Under the pieces are notes generated by a model that was not told the DNA's origin, ran no database searches, and saw nothing but the letters and a program-made list of their open reading frames with translations. Of a stretch of 64,000 bases of DNA, positions 13,401-21,365 are shown one piece after another; the first letter of the stretch is position 1; each line of letters opens with the position of its first letter. Source of the DNA: Aquatica leii (taxonomy: Eukaryota; Arthropoda; Insecta; Coleoptera; Lampyridae); NCBI GenBank assembly GCA_035610365.1, contig CM069434.1:96956806-97020805 (forward strand). The letters are read 5' to 3'. The translations under genes and the position numbers were made by a program.

Positions 13401-14456
13401 TTTAAAAAACCAATCTCTTCCTAAAATAGTGTCAAATTCACCGTCCATGACATAAATGTTACCTTTAAATGATGTGTCTCTAAATTTTACATTAACGTTA
13501 GTAACTCCCATCACCGGAAGGGTTTGTTTGTCATAAGTTTGCAAGATAACATTGCAAGATTGTACTTCATTCTTAATTTGCATTTTATCAAGAACGCGTT
13601 TCGATATTAATGAATATGTAGCACCCGTATCTAATTCCATTTGCAACGGTTGGTTCTCAATAAGTACGTCTAATAAAATTTTATTTTTAGGATTGCAATT
13701 AGCTGACAAACTTAATATTTCCGCAATTTCTGGCGAGGGTTGCACATCTGTTACACTACTAGCAGCGGCAAGCATAGAGCTTCTGCTTCTTTTGCAAACT
13801 TTAGCAAGATGCCCTATTTTATTACATTTATTGCATTTCGCATTTATAAATCGGCATTTAGGAGCAATGTGGTTTTTATAACCGCAACGAAAACAAACTC
13901 TACTTTTATTATTAATGAAGGTGTTCTGCATATGCATATTATTTGGTTTACTATTACTAGACCCTGCACCTAAATTTAAATTTTTTTTATGGTCAGCATA
14001 ATTAATTTTATGAACTTTTGGCAGATCTAATTCTTTGCAAATTGTTACGCCTTGATTCGCCTGTTCATCCGCAACACATTTCTTAATTACCTTATCTAAT
14101 GTGAGGTCATCAGTTCGTAAAAAATAATTTTGAGTCGCCTCATCTTTTATGCCTAAAATGATTTGATCTCGCAATTCTTCATTTAACCTTTCTTCCCCCT
14201 CAAATCCGCAGTGTAGTGAAATATCTTTTAAAACATTCAAAAAATCGGTAAAAGATTCCTCGTTTTTTTGTTTGCGTAATCTAAATCTTTGCCTTTGAGT
14301 GCACTGCAAAGGTTTCGGATTTAGATTTCCTTGCAACAATGTAGTTATTTCATCGAAACTTAAATTTATAGGTTTATTAGGGGTTGCAATTACTTTTAAC
14401 TTTGTGTACATTTCGGGACCCATGCAGCTTATAAAATACCTCAATCCGTAAAGCAT
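10431..14456 (-). CDS. Gypsy gag-pol polyprotein, 1,341 codons open
   Basis: One long frame encodes the gag C-terminal half (residues 1-180), two CCHC zinc knuckles (C188-C191-H196-C201 and C208-C211-H216-C221), a retropepsin with DTG at 276-278, reverse transcriptase (about 405-610, FYDDIKIS with YDD at 558-560), RNase H (from about 698, LATDASSYGLG), an HHCC integrase zinc finger (916-952) and a DDE integrase core with D980, D1034 and E1070 (35 residues between the last two). A Ser/Lys-rich tail ends in KPPMRYSP. The element replicates through RNA in gag particles and integrates by its own integrase. Coding looks essentially whole, in contrast to the BEL copies around it. Confidence 0.9.
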   Translation of the reverse strand: MLYGLRYFISCMGPEMYTKLKVIATPNKPINLSFDEITTLLQGNLNPKPLQCTQRQRFRLRKQKNEESFTDFLNVLKDISLHCGFEGEERLNEELRDQIILGIKDEATQNYFLRTDDLTLDKVIKKCVADEQANQGVTICKELDLPKVHKINYADHKKNLNLGAGSSNSKPNNMHMQNTFINNKSRVCFRCGYKNHIAPKCRFINAKCNKCNKIGHLAKVCKRSRSSMLAAASSVTDVQPSPEIAEILSLSANCNPKNKILLDVLIENQPLQMELDTGATYSLISKRVLDKMQIKNEVQSCNVILQTYDKQTLPVMGVTNVNVKFRDTSFKGNIYVMDGEFDTILGRDWFFKIKLNLADIKITSDTDLKLGIKNLVASFGDIFKNEIGLLKNFTAELFLKDNAKPIFCKARSVPYALKPAVENELDRLESLGIITPTKFSEWSTPIVPIVKPDKNIRICGDYKVTLNKYLQIDHYPIPNIEEALSKMARGTIFSKFDIREAYLHMQVTPRTAELLTINTPKGLYHVNRLMYGITNAPAIWQRFMESLFNKIEGIQIFYDDIKISSRDARTHLNTLESFFKICRENGIRLKEEKCQLVEKQISYLGFIISASGLIKNQDKVRAITDAPTPRNVSETKSFIGLITYYSRFIPGLAEILSPLYNLLQNGVPFKWTTECQSSFTKVKKEISSDRVLALFDPSKPLVLATDASSYGLGAVLSHTYPDGSDRPIAFISRTLTKSEKNYSQIDKEALSIFWSIKKFFNYLYGRHFFLLTDHKPLESIFAANASAPCLSATRLLHYAIFLQGFNYTIKYRQTNKHSNADFCSRFPIESTNNINIIDMPEVFQIQQIHTVLEPSKIAKETGQDPETIQLYREIMGTVKSNINNKGEYAIQQGCIMKGIRVLIPKKLQAIVLNELHQGHLGIVKMKSLARSYVCWRGIDADIEKMVKSCSSCIQQMKQVTNAPMHPWEYPCGPWQRIHIDFAGPFKNKYFLIIVDAFSKWVEVFIMNNITSNTTIQNLRECFARNGLPVTLVSDNGPQLVSEEFERFLEVNGIKHIKTAPYSPSSNGQAERYVQTIKTALRTMNNDPGDLQTKLCNFLLQYRKTPHATTGQSPSSLFCKRNLRSRLDLMLPNINATVIEKQAKMVKQNSINKEIEFKINQSVLFRNFDGQAKWKLGTVLNRVGSVLYEILHDNKTYTRHANQMRQCSDDLEIDNSIQSQEKFQTDSDCSDKSIVQFGTPLLVCSYPQGQSNEITTELRGTPATQQEIENSNDRHPETLSVSNTPKKVEGAENSHNSKTDKNKDVFGSGRKKQAAEAKFTKMASSCSPRPSRKIKPPMRYSP

Positions 14457-14628
14457 TGGAAACGTTCTGTATAACTTTCAAAATTTTCTTTCTTTGGGTT
14501 AAATTCCGCGAACATTGGAATCGAGATTCCTCTTGCATCATTTTCGTTAACGGACATTTCCGAAACGCACACGGCCTTTTCACCCTTGCAATTGTTTTAC
14601 AGATACCGCAACGTCTGTTCCTTTAAAA

Positions 14629-14638
14629 CTCGTCGCCA
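14629..14638 (-). promoter_or_regulatory. Primer binding site, tRNA-Ser type
   Basis: On the minus strand TGGCGACGAG follows three bases after the LTR end ...CACAACA. It is complementary to CTCGTCG plus CCA, the 3' end I recall for animal tRNA-Ser(GCT). The match is 10 nt. Confidence 0.7.
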
Positions 14639-14641
14639 GTT

Positions 14642-14988
14642 TGTTGTGTCCCTTTCTTGTAAGTTTGCATTATACTTATGGTTCACGTGGGTAAAGGAAA
14701 GACGAATTTCTCTTATAATTTAATCTTCTAATTTCTAACTTTATTGGTAAATAAACACCTGATAAAATAAGTAAGTATAAGCATAAGACAAATACAATGT
14801 AAGATAATAAAAGAATATACAAGCTTATTACCTTCATTGCACGTGTAATTCAAGCAGCGATAAAATGGCAGAAGGTATGTGAACCGTTTTGTCATTTACA
14901 ATAATGCGCCGATGTAACGCGCATGCTATTACATGTTAGATGTATACATATCAAAACTTATACTAGAAAATATAATTAATATCTAACA
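14642..14988 (-). repeat. Right Gypsy LTR (5' LTR of the minus-strand element)
   Basis: 347 bp. Its reverse complement matches 10049-10395 at every position checked by eye. It is correctly placed next to the primer binding site, so this is the LTR in the normal orientation. Confidence 0.9.
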
Positions 14989-14993
14989 CTGCC
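14989..14993. repeat. Right target-site duplication CTGCC of the Gypsy element
   Basis: It directly follows ...ATATCTAACA and then continues TAAAAGTC, as in the uninterrupted BEL copy A. Five bases is the usual size for Ty3/Gypsy integrases. Confidence 0.95.
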
Positions 14994-16138
14994 TAAAAGT
15001 CATCTCCTTACTGAATTATTATTCTAACGATTTCATAAAGATTTATTACACTGTGGTGTTCAACAACTACTTGCGTGAACAATATTGGCCTATTTCAGGA
15101 AAGACTATTGCAAAGAAAATAATTCGAAACTGTATTTAATGTTTTCGTTCAAAACCTATATATTACAATCTTTTAATGGGCAACTTATCCTCCAACGGGT
15201 TAGAACCAAACCAACCTGCGTTTTATAATACAGGTTTAGATTATGCAGGACCGATTCTTTTAAGGGATAAAAAACTGAGAGGAGCCAAACTAATAAAGGC
15301 GTATATCTGCATATTCGTTTGCTTGGTTACGCGCGCAGTACACCTTGAAGTCGTGACAGATTTATCTACAAATTCATTTATTGCGGTGCTTAAGCGTTTT
15401 GTTGCACGTCGAGGCAAACCCTTTACAATATCTAGTGACAATGCAAAGAACTTTGTAGGTGCTAGGAACCAACTGCAGGATCTTTATAACTTTTTACAAA
15501 ACCCAAGTACGCAAAACAAAATTTCAGATCATTTGCATGTTCAGAGCATTAAATGGGAATTTATCAATCCGCACGCACCGCATCAGGGTGGTATTTCGGA
15601 AGGTGGAGTAAAATCTACGAAGCTACATTTAAAAAGGGTTTTGGGTAACACAAATTTAATATATGAAGATTTCTGTACAGTTCTAAACCACATAGAATGT
15701 GTTCTAAATTCCAAACCCTTATCCTGTTTATCCACGGATCCTTTAGATTTAAATCCCTTGACTCCGGGTCATTTCTTAATCGGGAAGTCCTTGTGCGCAA
15801 TACCAGAGCCTAATTATTTAACTACTAAACAAAACCGTTTATCTATCTACCAACGAAATCAACAACTTTTGTAACATTTCTGAAGACGTTGGAGCAGAGA
15901 AGTGGTTCCAGAGCTACAACAGCGAACTAAGTGGTACAAAAATTTACCTAACCTCATACAAATTGATACTTTGGTTCTCATTCGAGAGGACAATCTTCCA
16001 CCTCTCAACTGGTTGCTAGGCAGAATTACAGAAATTCATCAAGCTGCTGATGGTGTTATACGTCCATGTGTAGTTAAAACGCCTAGTGGTAATATAATCA
16101 AACGGCCAGTGAATAAGTTGTGTGCATTACCAGTGTAA
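14994..16138 (+). mobile_element. BEL/Pao internal copy B, right part: integrase and DUF5641 (fossil)
   Basis: This continues copy B after the Gypsy insertion, matching copy A from its TAAAAGTCATCTCC position onward. The integrase core at 15176-15874 is well preserved: DYAGPILLRDK, RAVHLEVVTDLSTNSF and SSDNAKNFVGARNQ, then HAPHQGGISEGGVKS. The C-terminal DUF5641 domain is at 15902-16138. The 3' untranslated stretch leads into the right LTR at 16274. Confidence 0.85.
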
Positions 16139-16273
16139 GCATTTTTTTTTGTTTTATTTCAATGTACCGTTATGTGTCTTGCTTATTTACTAACATTTTT
16201 TTTTGTTTTGTATAAAAGTTTTAATGTAATATTTATATGTTAAATGCTACCGCATTTCAAGGTAGCCGGTTTG

Positions 16274-16627
16274 TGTATATATTTTTTCTAATAATAAGGT
16301 GGTTGTATAGGCAACCAAACATTCATAATTTTAAGAGAGTTTTTTTTTGTGAGGCATCAAGGGCAGACAATTCGTACCTTGATCCTTGTACGCAGTAGGT
16401 ATGTTGAGAGTAGCGATGGCTACCGTTATTTCTTTTTCATATTACCAAAAATGGTTATCATAGTGTTTGTAAATGATGTAATATATTGTAAATAAATTAT
16501 AAATAGTGTTTGCGGTGTTATCATTTCAAGTTACAATTAAATTAAAAGAAAGGTTTAGCTCGAACCAGCTCCACCGAGCATTCGAAGTCAAATTTAACAA
16601 TAGCGTTCAATAACGTTACCAAAAACA
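16274..16627 (+). repeat. Right BEL LTR (354 bp)
   Basis: It runs TGTATATATT...CCAAAAACA and ends directly at the target duplication ATTTC. The first part matches the central LTR at 6913. It contains an AATAAA-like signal near 16490. Confidence 0.75.
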
Positions 16628-16632
16628 ATTTC
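16628..16632. repeat. Right copy of BEL target-site duplication ATTTC
   Basis: This is the partner of 3411-3415. It sits immediately after the final LTR ending ...AAACA, and the hAT reading frame resumes at once with ATA GAA ACG. Confidence 0.85.
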
Positions 16633-16726
16633 AATAGAAACGGACCAGCTAAAAAAATTAGACACCGAAGATTTAATTAAACAATTTGCAAAAATTAAAG
16701 CACGAAAGCTCAATTCACTTAACTAA
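16633..16726 (+). mobile_element. hAT transposase C-terminus, separated from its gene by the BEL insertion
   Basis: The frame reads IETDQLKKLDTEDLIKQ followed by FAKIKARK and a TAA at 16724-16726. This is the usual final segment of ZMYM1-like hAT transposases (acidic linker, then a FAxxKxRK ending). It joins in frame to LAIIS at 3392-3415 once one copy of ATTTC is removed. The 3' end of the hAT element may be near 17142, where GGGCACCAAAAATGCTAGG and CGCGGGCCTG resemble hAT terminal sequence, but no matching 5' end was found. Confidence 0.75.
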
Positions 16727-17639
16727 AATATTAATAACAATACCTAATACCTGGATATTTACCTTTAAAAGGTGACATGTTGCATTATTAAAATAATATA
16801 TTGTTTTGTTTTTATTTGTCGATCAGTTTCGTCTTGTGATATATAAACGAGTATTTTTAATGTTTTAAATATTCTTTTTATTTTATGTGCTTTTGTATAC
16901 ATTTGAAACTAAAATAGAAAAATGAATGAAAAAATACTTATATGGCTTATGGCTTGTACTTGTAAAATATAAAAATGAAAATAAATTTATAAAAATACTT
17001 TTTAAAATTATTTTTCAATAGTGGATAATAATACCTAACTTAACCCGTATTTGTACTCACATATGTACGTAATACAAATTTGGGCCGTTATTTTATATTT
17101 GCACAAGGGCACCAAAAATGCTAGGCGCGGGCCTGTATACACACATATTAAAACTTAAACTAAGGAGGATGACAAGCGTAGAACAGATAATTTGAATTTA
17201 AGCTAATATGTCCTTAGAATGCTCTCCGGCAAATTGAAAATTATGAAAGTCTGTAATTTAATAATAGAAAAAAGGGCAAAATATACACGATGAAATAAAA
17301 TAAACAGAAAAAATAAAGATAAACTAAAAAAAACTAATAAACAAACTAATATTATCTAGATAGTAACAACACGCAGAAATTAGTTTGAGAGTTTAAGAAC
17401 GACACACTAATCACTAACGCACTAAAAAATCTAGTGACAATAGACATGTTTCCTGCGCTACATCATTTGAGGTTTTTGATGAAGCTACCTGATTGACACT
17501 ATCTGAAACTGGCTGACAATTCGGCTTAATTTCTATATCATGGTAGGTAGATTATCATTTTTAATAGAAACAAACGCCTCTATTTTGAGCTCTGCTGTTC
17601 GAGTTATTCACTTATGACGTCGGTGAAGCTTTTATATAT
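16727..17639. other. Non-coding, AT-rich; possible hAT 3' end
   Basis: No gene was seen. A GC-richer tract near 17085-17142 may be the hAT terminal region. The last few hundred bases may be the untranslated end of the minus-strand BEL/Pao fragment that follows. Confidence 0.4.
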
Positions 17640-19030
17640 ACCCTCTTTCACAAACATTGATCTTGAATTCCTTGAAAGAATCTTTGATGAAAGTTTAATT
17701 TCACTTAGGTCTAGATCTAACGCTGCTGTCGTTGATCTCCCAATTAAAAGTGTAAAATGGTAAGTGGTTGAAAATTTTTTGGATTAGAAGAAACAGGTCA
17801 CAATGGTCTGCAATTTAAAGTAATTACTATTTGTTAAAGCAAGGTACATGGATCTTTAAAGGTTAAAACACAGTTAACTGCAACGCGTTTTAAGTGATTT
17901 TTGCAAGTCTTAATTCCTGCTTCCCATAATCCACCAAATTGAGGACTGTGGAAAGTATAAAATGCCACGTAAGTTTTTTGCACGCGACAGTTTCCTGTAA
18001 AATATGATTTTGAACCAGCAGGAATTTAGACCATACGTTAACTAAATTGGTTCCGTTGTCAGAATAAATATAAAGAGGTTTACCTCGACAAACTATAAAT
18101 CTACAGAAAAAAAGTAAGAATGATTCTGTTTTTTACTAATAATGGACTAGCGTAATCTACACCGGCAGTGTGAAAAGATCGTGAAAGCGTCATGCGCAAA
18201 AGGGATAAATTACCTATAATAGCTTTCACCAATTGTGATGCAAACTTAAAACATCTAATGCATTTGTGAGTAACTTGTGTTGCTAAATTACAACTAGAGG
18301 TAATCCAAAATCTGTCACGTAAAGAAAAACGCAACAATTGAGAACCAGCGTGCAATAATCGCAAGTGCTCGCGTTCAACGATTAGTTTTGATGAATGATG
18401 TTTTTCTGCGAGAAATGGATTACTTCCAATTTGGCATATTCCTTCGTGTTCTAAGCGAGGATTTAAAGTCAACAAATGTAAAGTAGTCTTTAACGGCTTA
18501 CTCTGGGAAAGACGTTGAAGATTATGAGTAAAAGTTTTTGATTGGTCAGTTCTAACTAGAGCATATAAAGAATGCTTATTTTTTTTAGGGGTGAAGGGTG
18601 TAGACGCTTCTGTTTGAAAGCCAAACCATTTTTGTAAAATCGCTAGCAGTATTCAGAGACTTGTTTGAGTTGAGTGAGACCCAAAAAATTTGACAATAAA
18701 AAACTAAATTAGAAACAACAGAACACTGAATTTGCTTCTTCATCTCTGAAAGCTCAGAAAAAAGAGATTGGAAATTTAAGCAAGAAAACATATCTTCAGT
18801 AAGTCATTACAGAGCATGTCACTCTTAAAGATCAAAATCTTTTAACGTTTGAAGGTTGGTTTTTGTGATAAAAAATCTGCAAAATTTGATTTGGTGAGAA
18901 CGTGACGCCACACTGAAGACAATTCTTGTATATCTGCGACTTGGTTTTAAACAAAGGTTTTGAGCAAGTTGAGGCTAGTTTTTAGCCATCCCAAACTAAT
19001 TGTGAAGTCGGATCAAAACAAACACATTGA
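17640..19030 (-). mobile_element. BEL/Pao fragment, minus strand (old fossil)
   Basis: In minus-strand order: SSVWRHVLTKSNFADFLS (about 18870-18930, the end of the RNase-H-like region), the pre-integrase HHCC region at 18101-18475 (ERLRLLHAGSQLL-like, RFWITSSCN, HKCIRCFKF, GVDYASPLLV) and the integrase core around 17950-18100 (LYIYSDNGTNLV). The wording differs from the tandem BEL copies upstream, so this is a different lineage. It has many breaks and no recognisable LTRs. Confidence 0.75.
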
Positions 19031-19735
19031 AATTGGCGTTCCAAAATTTCTTATAACCTATTTTGTAAGTTTAGCAAGAACTAATGACCTCAAAACTCGA
19101 CTTTTGGCACGGTCAAAGGTTTAAGAGGTTCAATTCTTGTATTTGCGTAGTAGTAGACTAACACTAACTAAATTTTAAAAAAATGACTTAATTTAAATTA
19201 CATAGAACAAAATACTTATAAAAATTTAATTTTACACAATCTATTACTCCCTAAATTATATGGATTACCTAAATTACATAAACAAAATAAACCACTTAGA
19301 CCTATTATCGCTTCATATATGATATTCTAATATTTTAATTAACATTACACAAGAAAAAATTAATAAAACGTAAAAGATTCGTTTAAAAAATTTATTGATA
19401 ATGTAACTATTCCTCACAATCATGTTTTGTTTTCTCTAGATGTAGTTTCATTTTATACTAACGTACCTACATATTTCGCAATAAATACTATTAAAAATTA
19501 TTGGAACGAAATTAAACTTTTTACAAATTTACCTTTAAATGAATTTATTACAGCAGTACAATTCATCCTTAATTCAACCTTCTTTAGCAATAAAATTTAT
19601 AAACAAAAATGTGGAATTGCTATGGGACAACCTTAGTCTAGTACAATAGCTAATTTAGTTTTACAAAATTTAGAAAAAGTTTTAAAACAATTTGAATGAA
19701 AATAATATAAATATAATCTTTAATAACTTTAATAG

Positions 19736-20066
19736 TATTTAAAATGTTTTTGGAACGCCATCCTGTGGTAAAAATACCACGTATGATAATATAGAAAACT
19801 ATAAATTAGTACGGAAAAATTCTAACTATAAAATAGGTTAGAAACAATGTCAGTATAATTGTGAAAAACAACATCAGAACTAGCGGACAGCCGTTTCGTT
19901 CTTTAGGAACTCGTCAGCGCCAGGATACACCGATGTGTATCCACAACCATACTGACAGACAACCGTACTCTTTTATGTCGGGTAGACATTACCAACATAC
20001 TTAAAATGGTTTTGGAACGCCATCCTGTAGTAAAAATACCACGTATGATAATATAGAAAACTATAA
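19736..20066 (-). repeat. Tandem repeat (about 263-bp period) carrying a hammerhead ribozyme
   Basis: A block of about 60 bp starting GGAACGCCATCCTG, containing the hairpin GTGGTA-AAAA-TACCAC and ending TAGAAAACTATAAA, occurs at about 19741 and again at about 20004, giving a period near 263 bp and at least 1.25 units. The hammerhead lies between the copies on the minus strand. The block sits inside the RT region of the PLE. Related boxes occur at 48.1-48.8 kb. Confidence 0.75.
19880..19923 (-). ncRNA. Hammerhead ribozyme, type I, complete
   Basis: On the minus strand, 44 nt read in order: stem I strand CTGGCG, core CTGACGA, stem II GTTC-CTAAA-GAAC (4 bp, 5-nt loop), core GAAAC, 4-nt loop GGCT closing a 2-bp stem III (AC/GT), cleavage triplet GTC, and stem I partner CGCTAG. 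Stem I pairs over 6 bp with one G-U. All invariant core bases of the family are present, and self-cleavage is predicted after the C of GTC (between 19886 and 19885). A very short stem III is the pattern known from PLE and retrozyme hammerheads. Folding was done by hand. Confidence 0.88.
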
Positions 20067-20946
20067 ACGCCACGTACTAATTTATGGTTTTAATAGGATT
20101 CATCCAAGACTAAAATTTACTATAGAAAAAGAACAGTTATAAATCAATAAAATTTTGAGATATGACAATTATTATAAATTTAAATAATAAAATCGACACA
20201 AATTGGTATAGAAAAAATGTAAAAACTAGTAGATACATAAATTTTAATTCATTTTCTTCCATTAAATAAAAGGAAAGGATAATTATTAATTTAATTGACA
20301 GAGGAATCATGTTATTTTCACCAAAATTTCATTCTAAAAATATCAATATAATTAAAAATATTTCAATGCAAGATATCTTTCCTTAACATTTCATAAAAAC
20401 TAAAATTAAAAAAATAATAGAAATTAATTATTAACTATTAGTATAAATATAAAAAAAGAAAACATTATTAATATTAATGAGGAAAAAAACAAATATGTAT
20501 CATTACCATTTATGACTAAATAATCTTATACTTTAGAAAAAGAATTAAATAAACAGAATTTGATTATTGCTTTCAAATATCATTCTACTCTTGGGAAAAT
20601 TTTGTTTAAAAACCTAAAAGACAAAACTAACGTTTTTTAATGATTTTAATTTTTATATCAATTGAATTGCCTAAATTGCAATTGTAATTGTATAGGTCAA
20701 ACTAAGCAATACTTCAAAAATAGAATTAACCAACATAAAAATTTAATAAAAAATAAAAAAGATACACAGCATTATCCTAAAATTTCTACCTTTGATCATT
20801 CCATAGAAAACAATCATAATTTCAACTTCAATTCACCAACAATCTTACACAAGGGATATCATTTAAAAAAGAGACTTATTTATGAGATGATAGAAATTAA
20901 AAAATATCCTAATGCAGTAAATTGTAGAACTGACAGAAAATCTTAA

Positions 20947-21365
20947 TTCAATTTATAATTCTATCATTTCATAAACATTTAATTTCAATTTAATAATAAA
21001 ATAAAATTTGTTAGATATTTATTAGTTTTTTCATTCCTTAAAAAATATTTTTTAAATTTCATAGTTTTGTTTATCTAGTAATTTGTTTGCAAATTAGTAA
21101 AATTCTATTTAATCATAGTCATTCGTATAATTTTCACGTCATGATGAAGTTGTAAATTTATAATTATTATTATTTATTTAAAATTAATTATTAAAATGTT
21201 TATTTATAAATAAAATTTTTTGGTAAGTTTACGAAAATTTTGTCTTTTCGGTAACTTATATAATTACTATGTATTTTATTTTTAAGATACTAAAATGTAA
21301 AATTAATTGAACCTTTGAATAAGTTTGTGCGAAACGTACGTAAAGTTCAAATTTCATAATTTTTA
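20947..21365 (+). other. PLE 3' non-coding tail
   Basis: AT-rich DNA after the nuclease domain. CATGATGAAG at about 21140 and GCGAAACGTACG at about 21330 look like two halves of a hammerhead core but are some 190 nt apart. No coding was seen. Confidence 0.4.

Larger units (their letters stand above)
10049..14988 (-). mobile_element. Ty3/Gypsy retrotransposon (Mag/K02A2.6-like) with inverted LTRs, young, nearly whole
   Basis: The 4,940-bp element lies inside BEL copy B and is flanked by CTGCC on both sides. Each end carries a 347-bp LTR, and the two LTRs are in opposite orientation instead of direct. Both read TGTTAGATATTA from the outside inward. The arms looked identical at every position I compared, so the insertion is very young. 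Gag-pol is on the minus strand and looks nearly whole, with about one break. A primer binding site follows the right-hand LTR. The polymerase domain set and two CCHC knuckles fit the Mag/K02A2.6 branch of Gypsy; that placement is by motif memory only. Confidence 0.9.
3416..16627 (+). mobile_element. BEL/Pao LTR retrotransposon, tandem double copy inserted in the hAT gene (fossil)
   Basis: The outer ends TG...CA are flanked by the 5-bp duplication ATTTC. The order is: a left LTR stub starting at 3416, internal copy A (3447-6912), a central LTR (from 6913), internal copy B (7111-16273, itself interrupted by a Gypsy element) and a right LTR (16274-16627). Copies A and B are very similar along their shared length, so the duplication is fairly recent compared with the hAT host. 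Both copies are broken, copy A at well over five places and copy B at a handful. The tandem LTR-internal-LTR-internal-LTR order is what unequal recombination between LTRs would leave; that origin is inferred. Confidence 0.85.
19185..20946 (+). mobile_element. Penelope-like element (RT and GIY-YIG endonuclease), decayed
   Basis: PLE reverse transcriptase motifs are LPKLYGLPKLHKQNKPLR (about 19245), FSLDVVSFYTNVPT (19430) and CGIAMGQP (19612), followed by SSTIANLVLQNLEKV. After an inserted repeat (19736-20066) the RT thumb side resumes with FNRIHPRLKFTIEKE (about 20090). The GIY-YIG nuclease is at 20662-20946 (CLNCNCNCIGQTKQYFKNRI, DHSIENNHNFNF). The RT catalytic YxDD segment that should lie between the two RT parts is not present. 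There are several in-frame stops and frame changes. PLEs use the nuclease for target-primed reverse transcription. Confidence 0.8.

Noticed and set aside
21140-21345. Two halves of a hammerhead core (CATGATGAAG and GCGAAACGTACG) in the PLE 3' tail
   Set aside because: They are about 190 nt apart, the first is ATGATGA not CTGATGA, and no stem I or stem II pairs convincingly. At most it is a relic.
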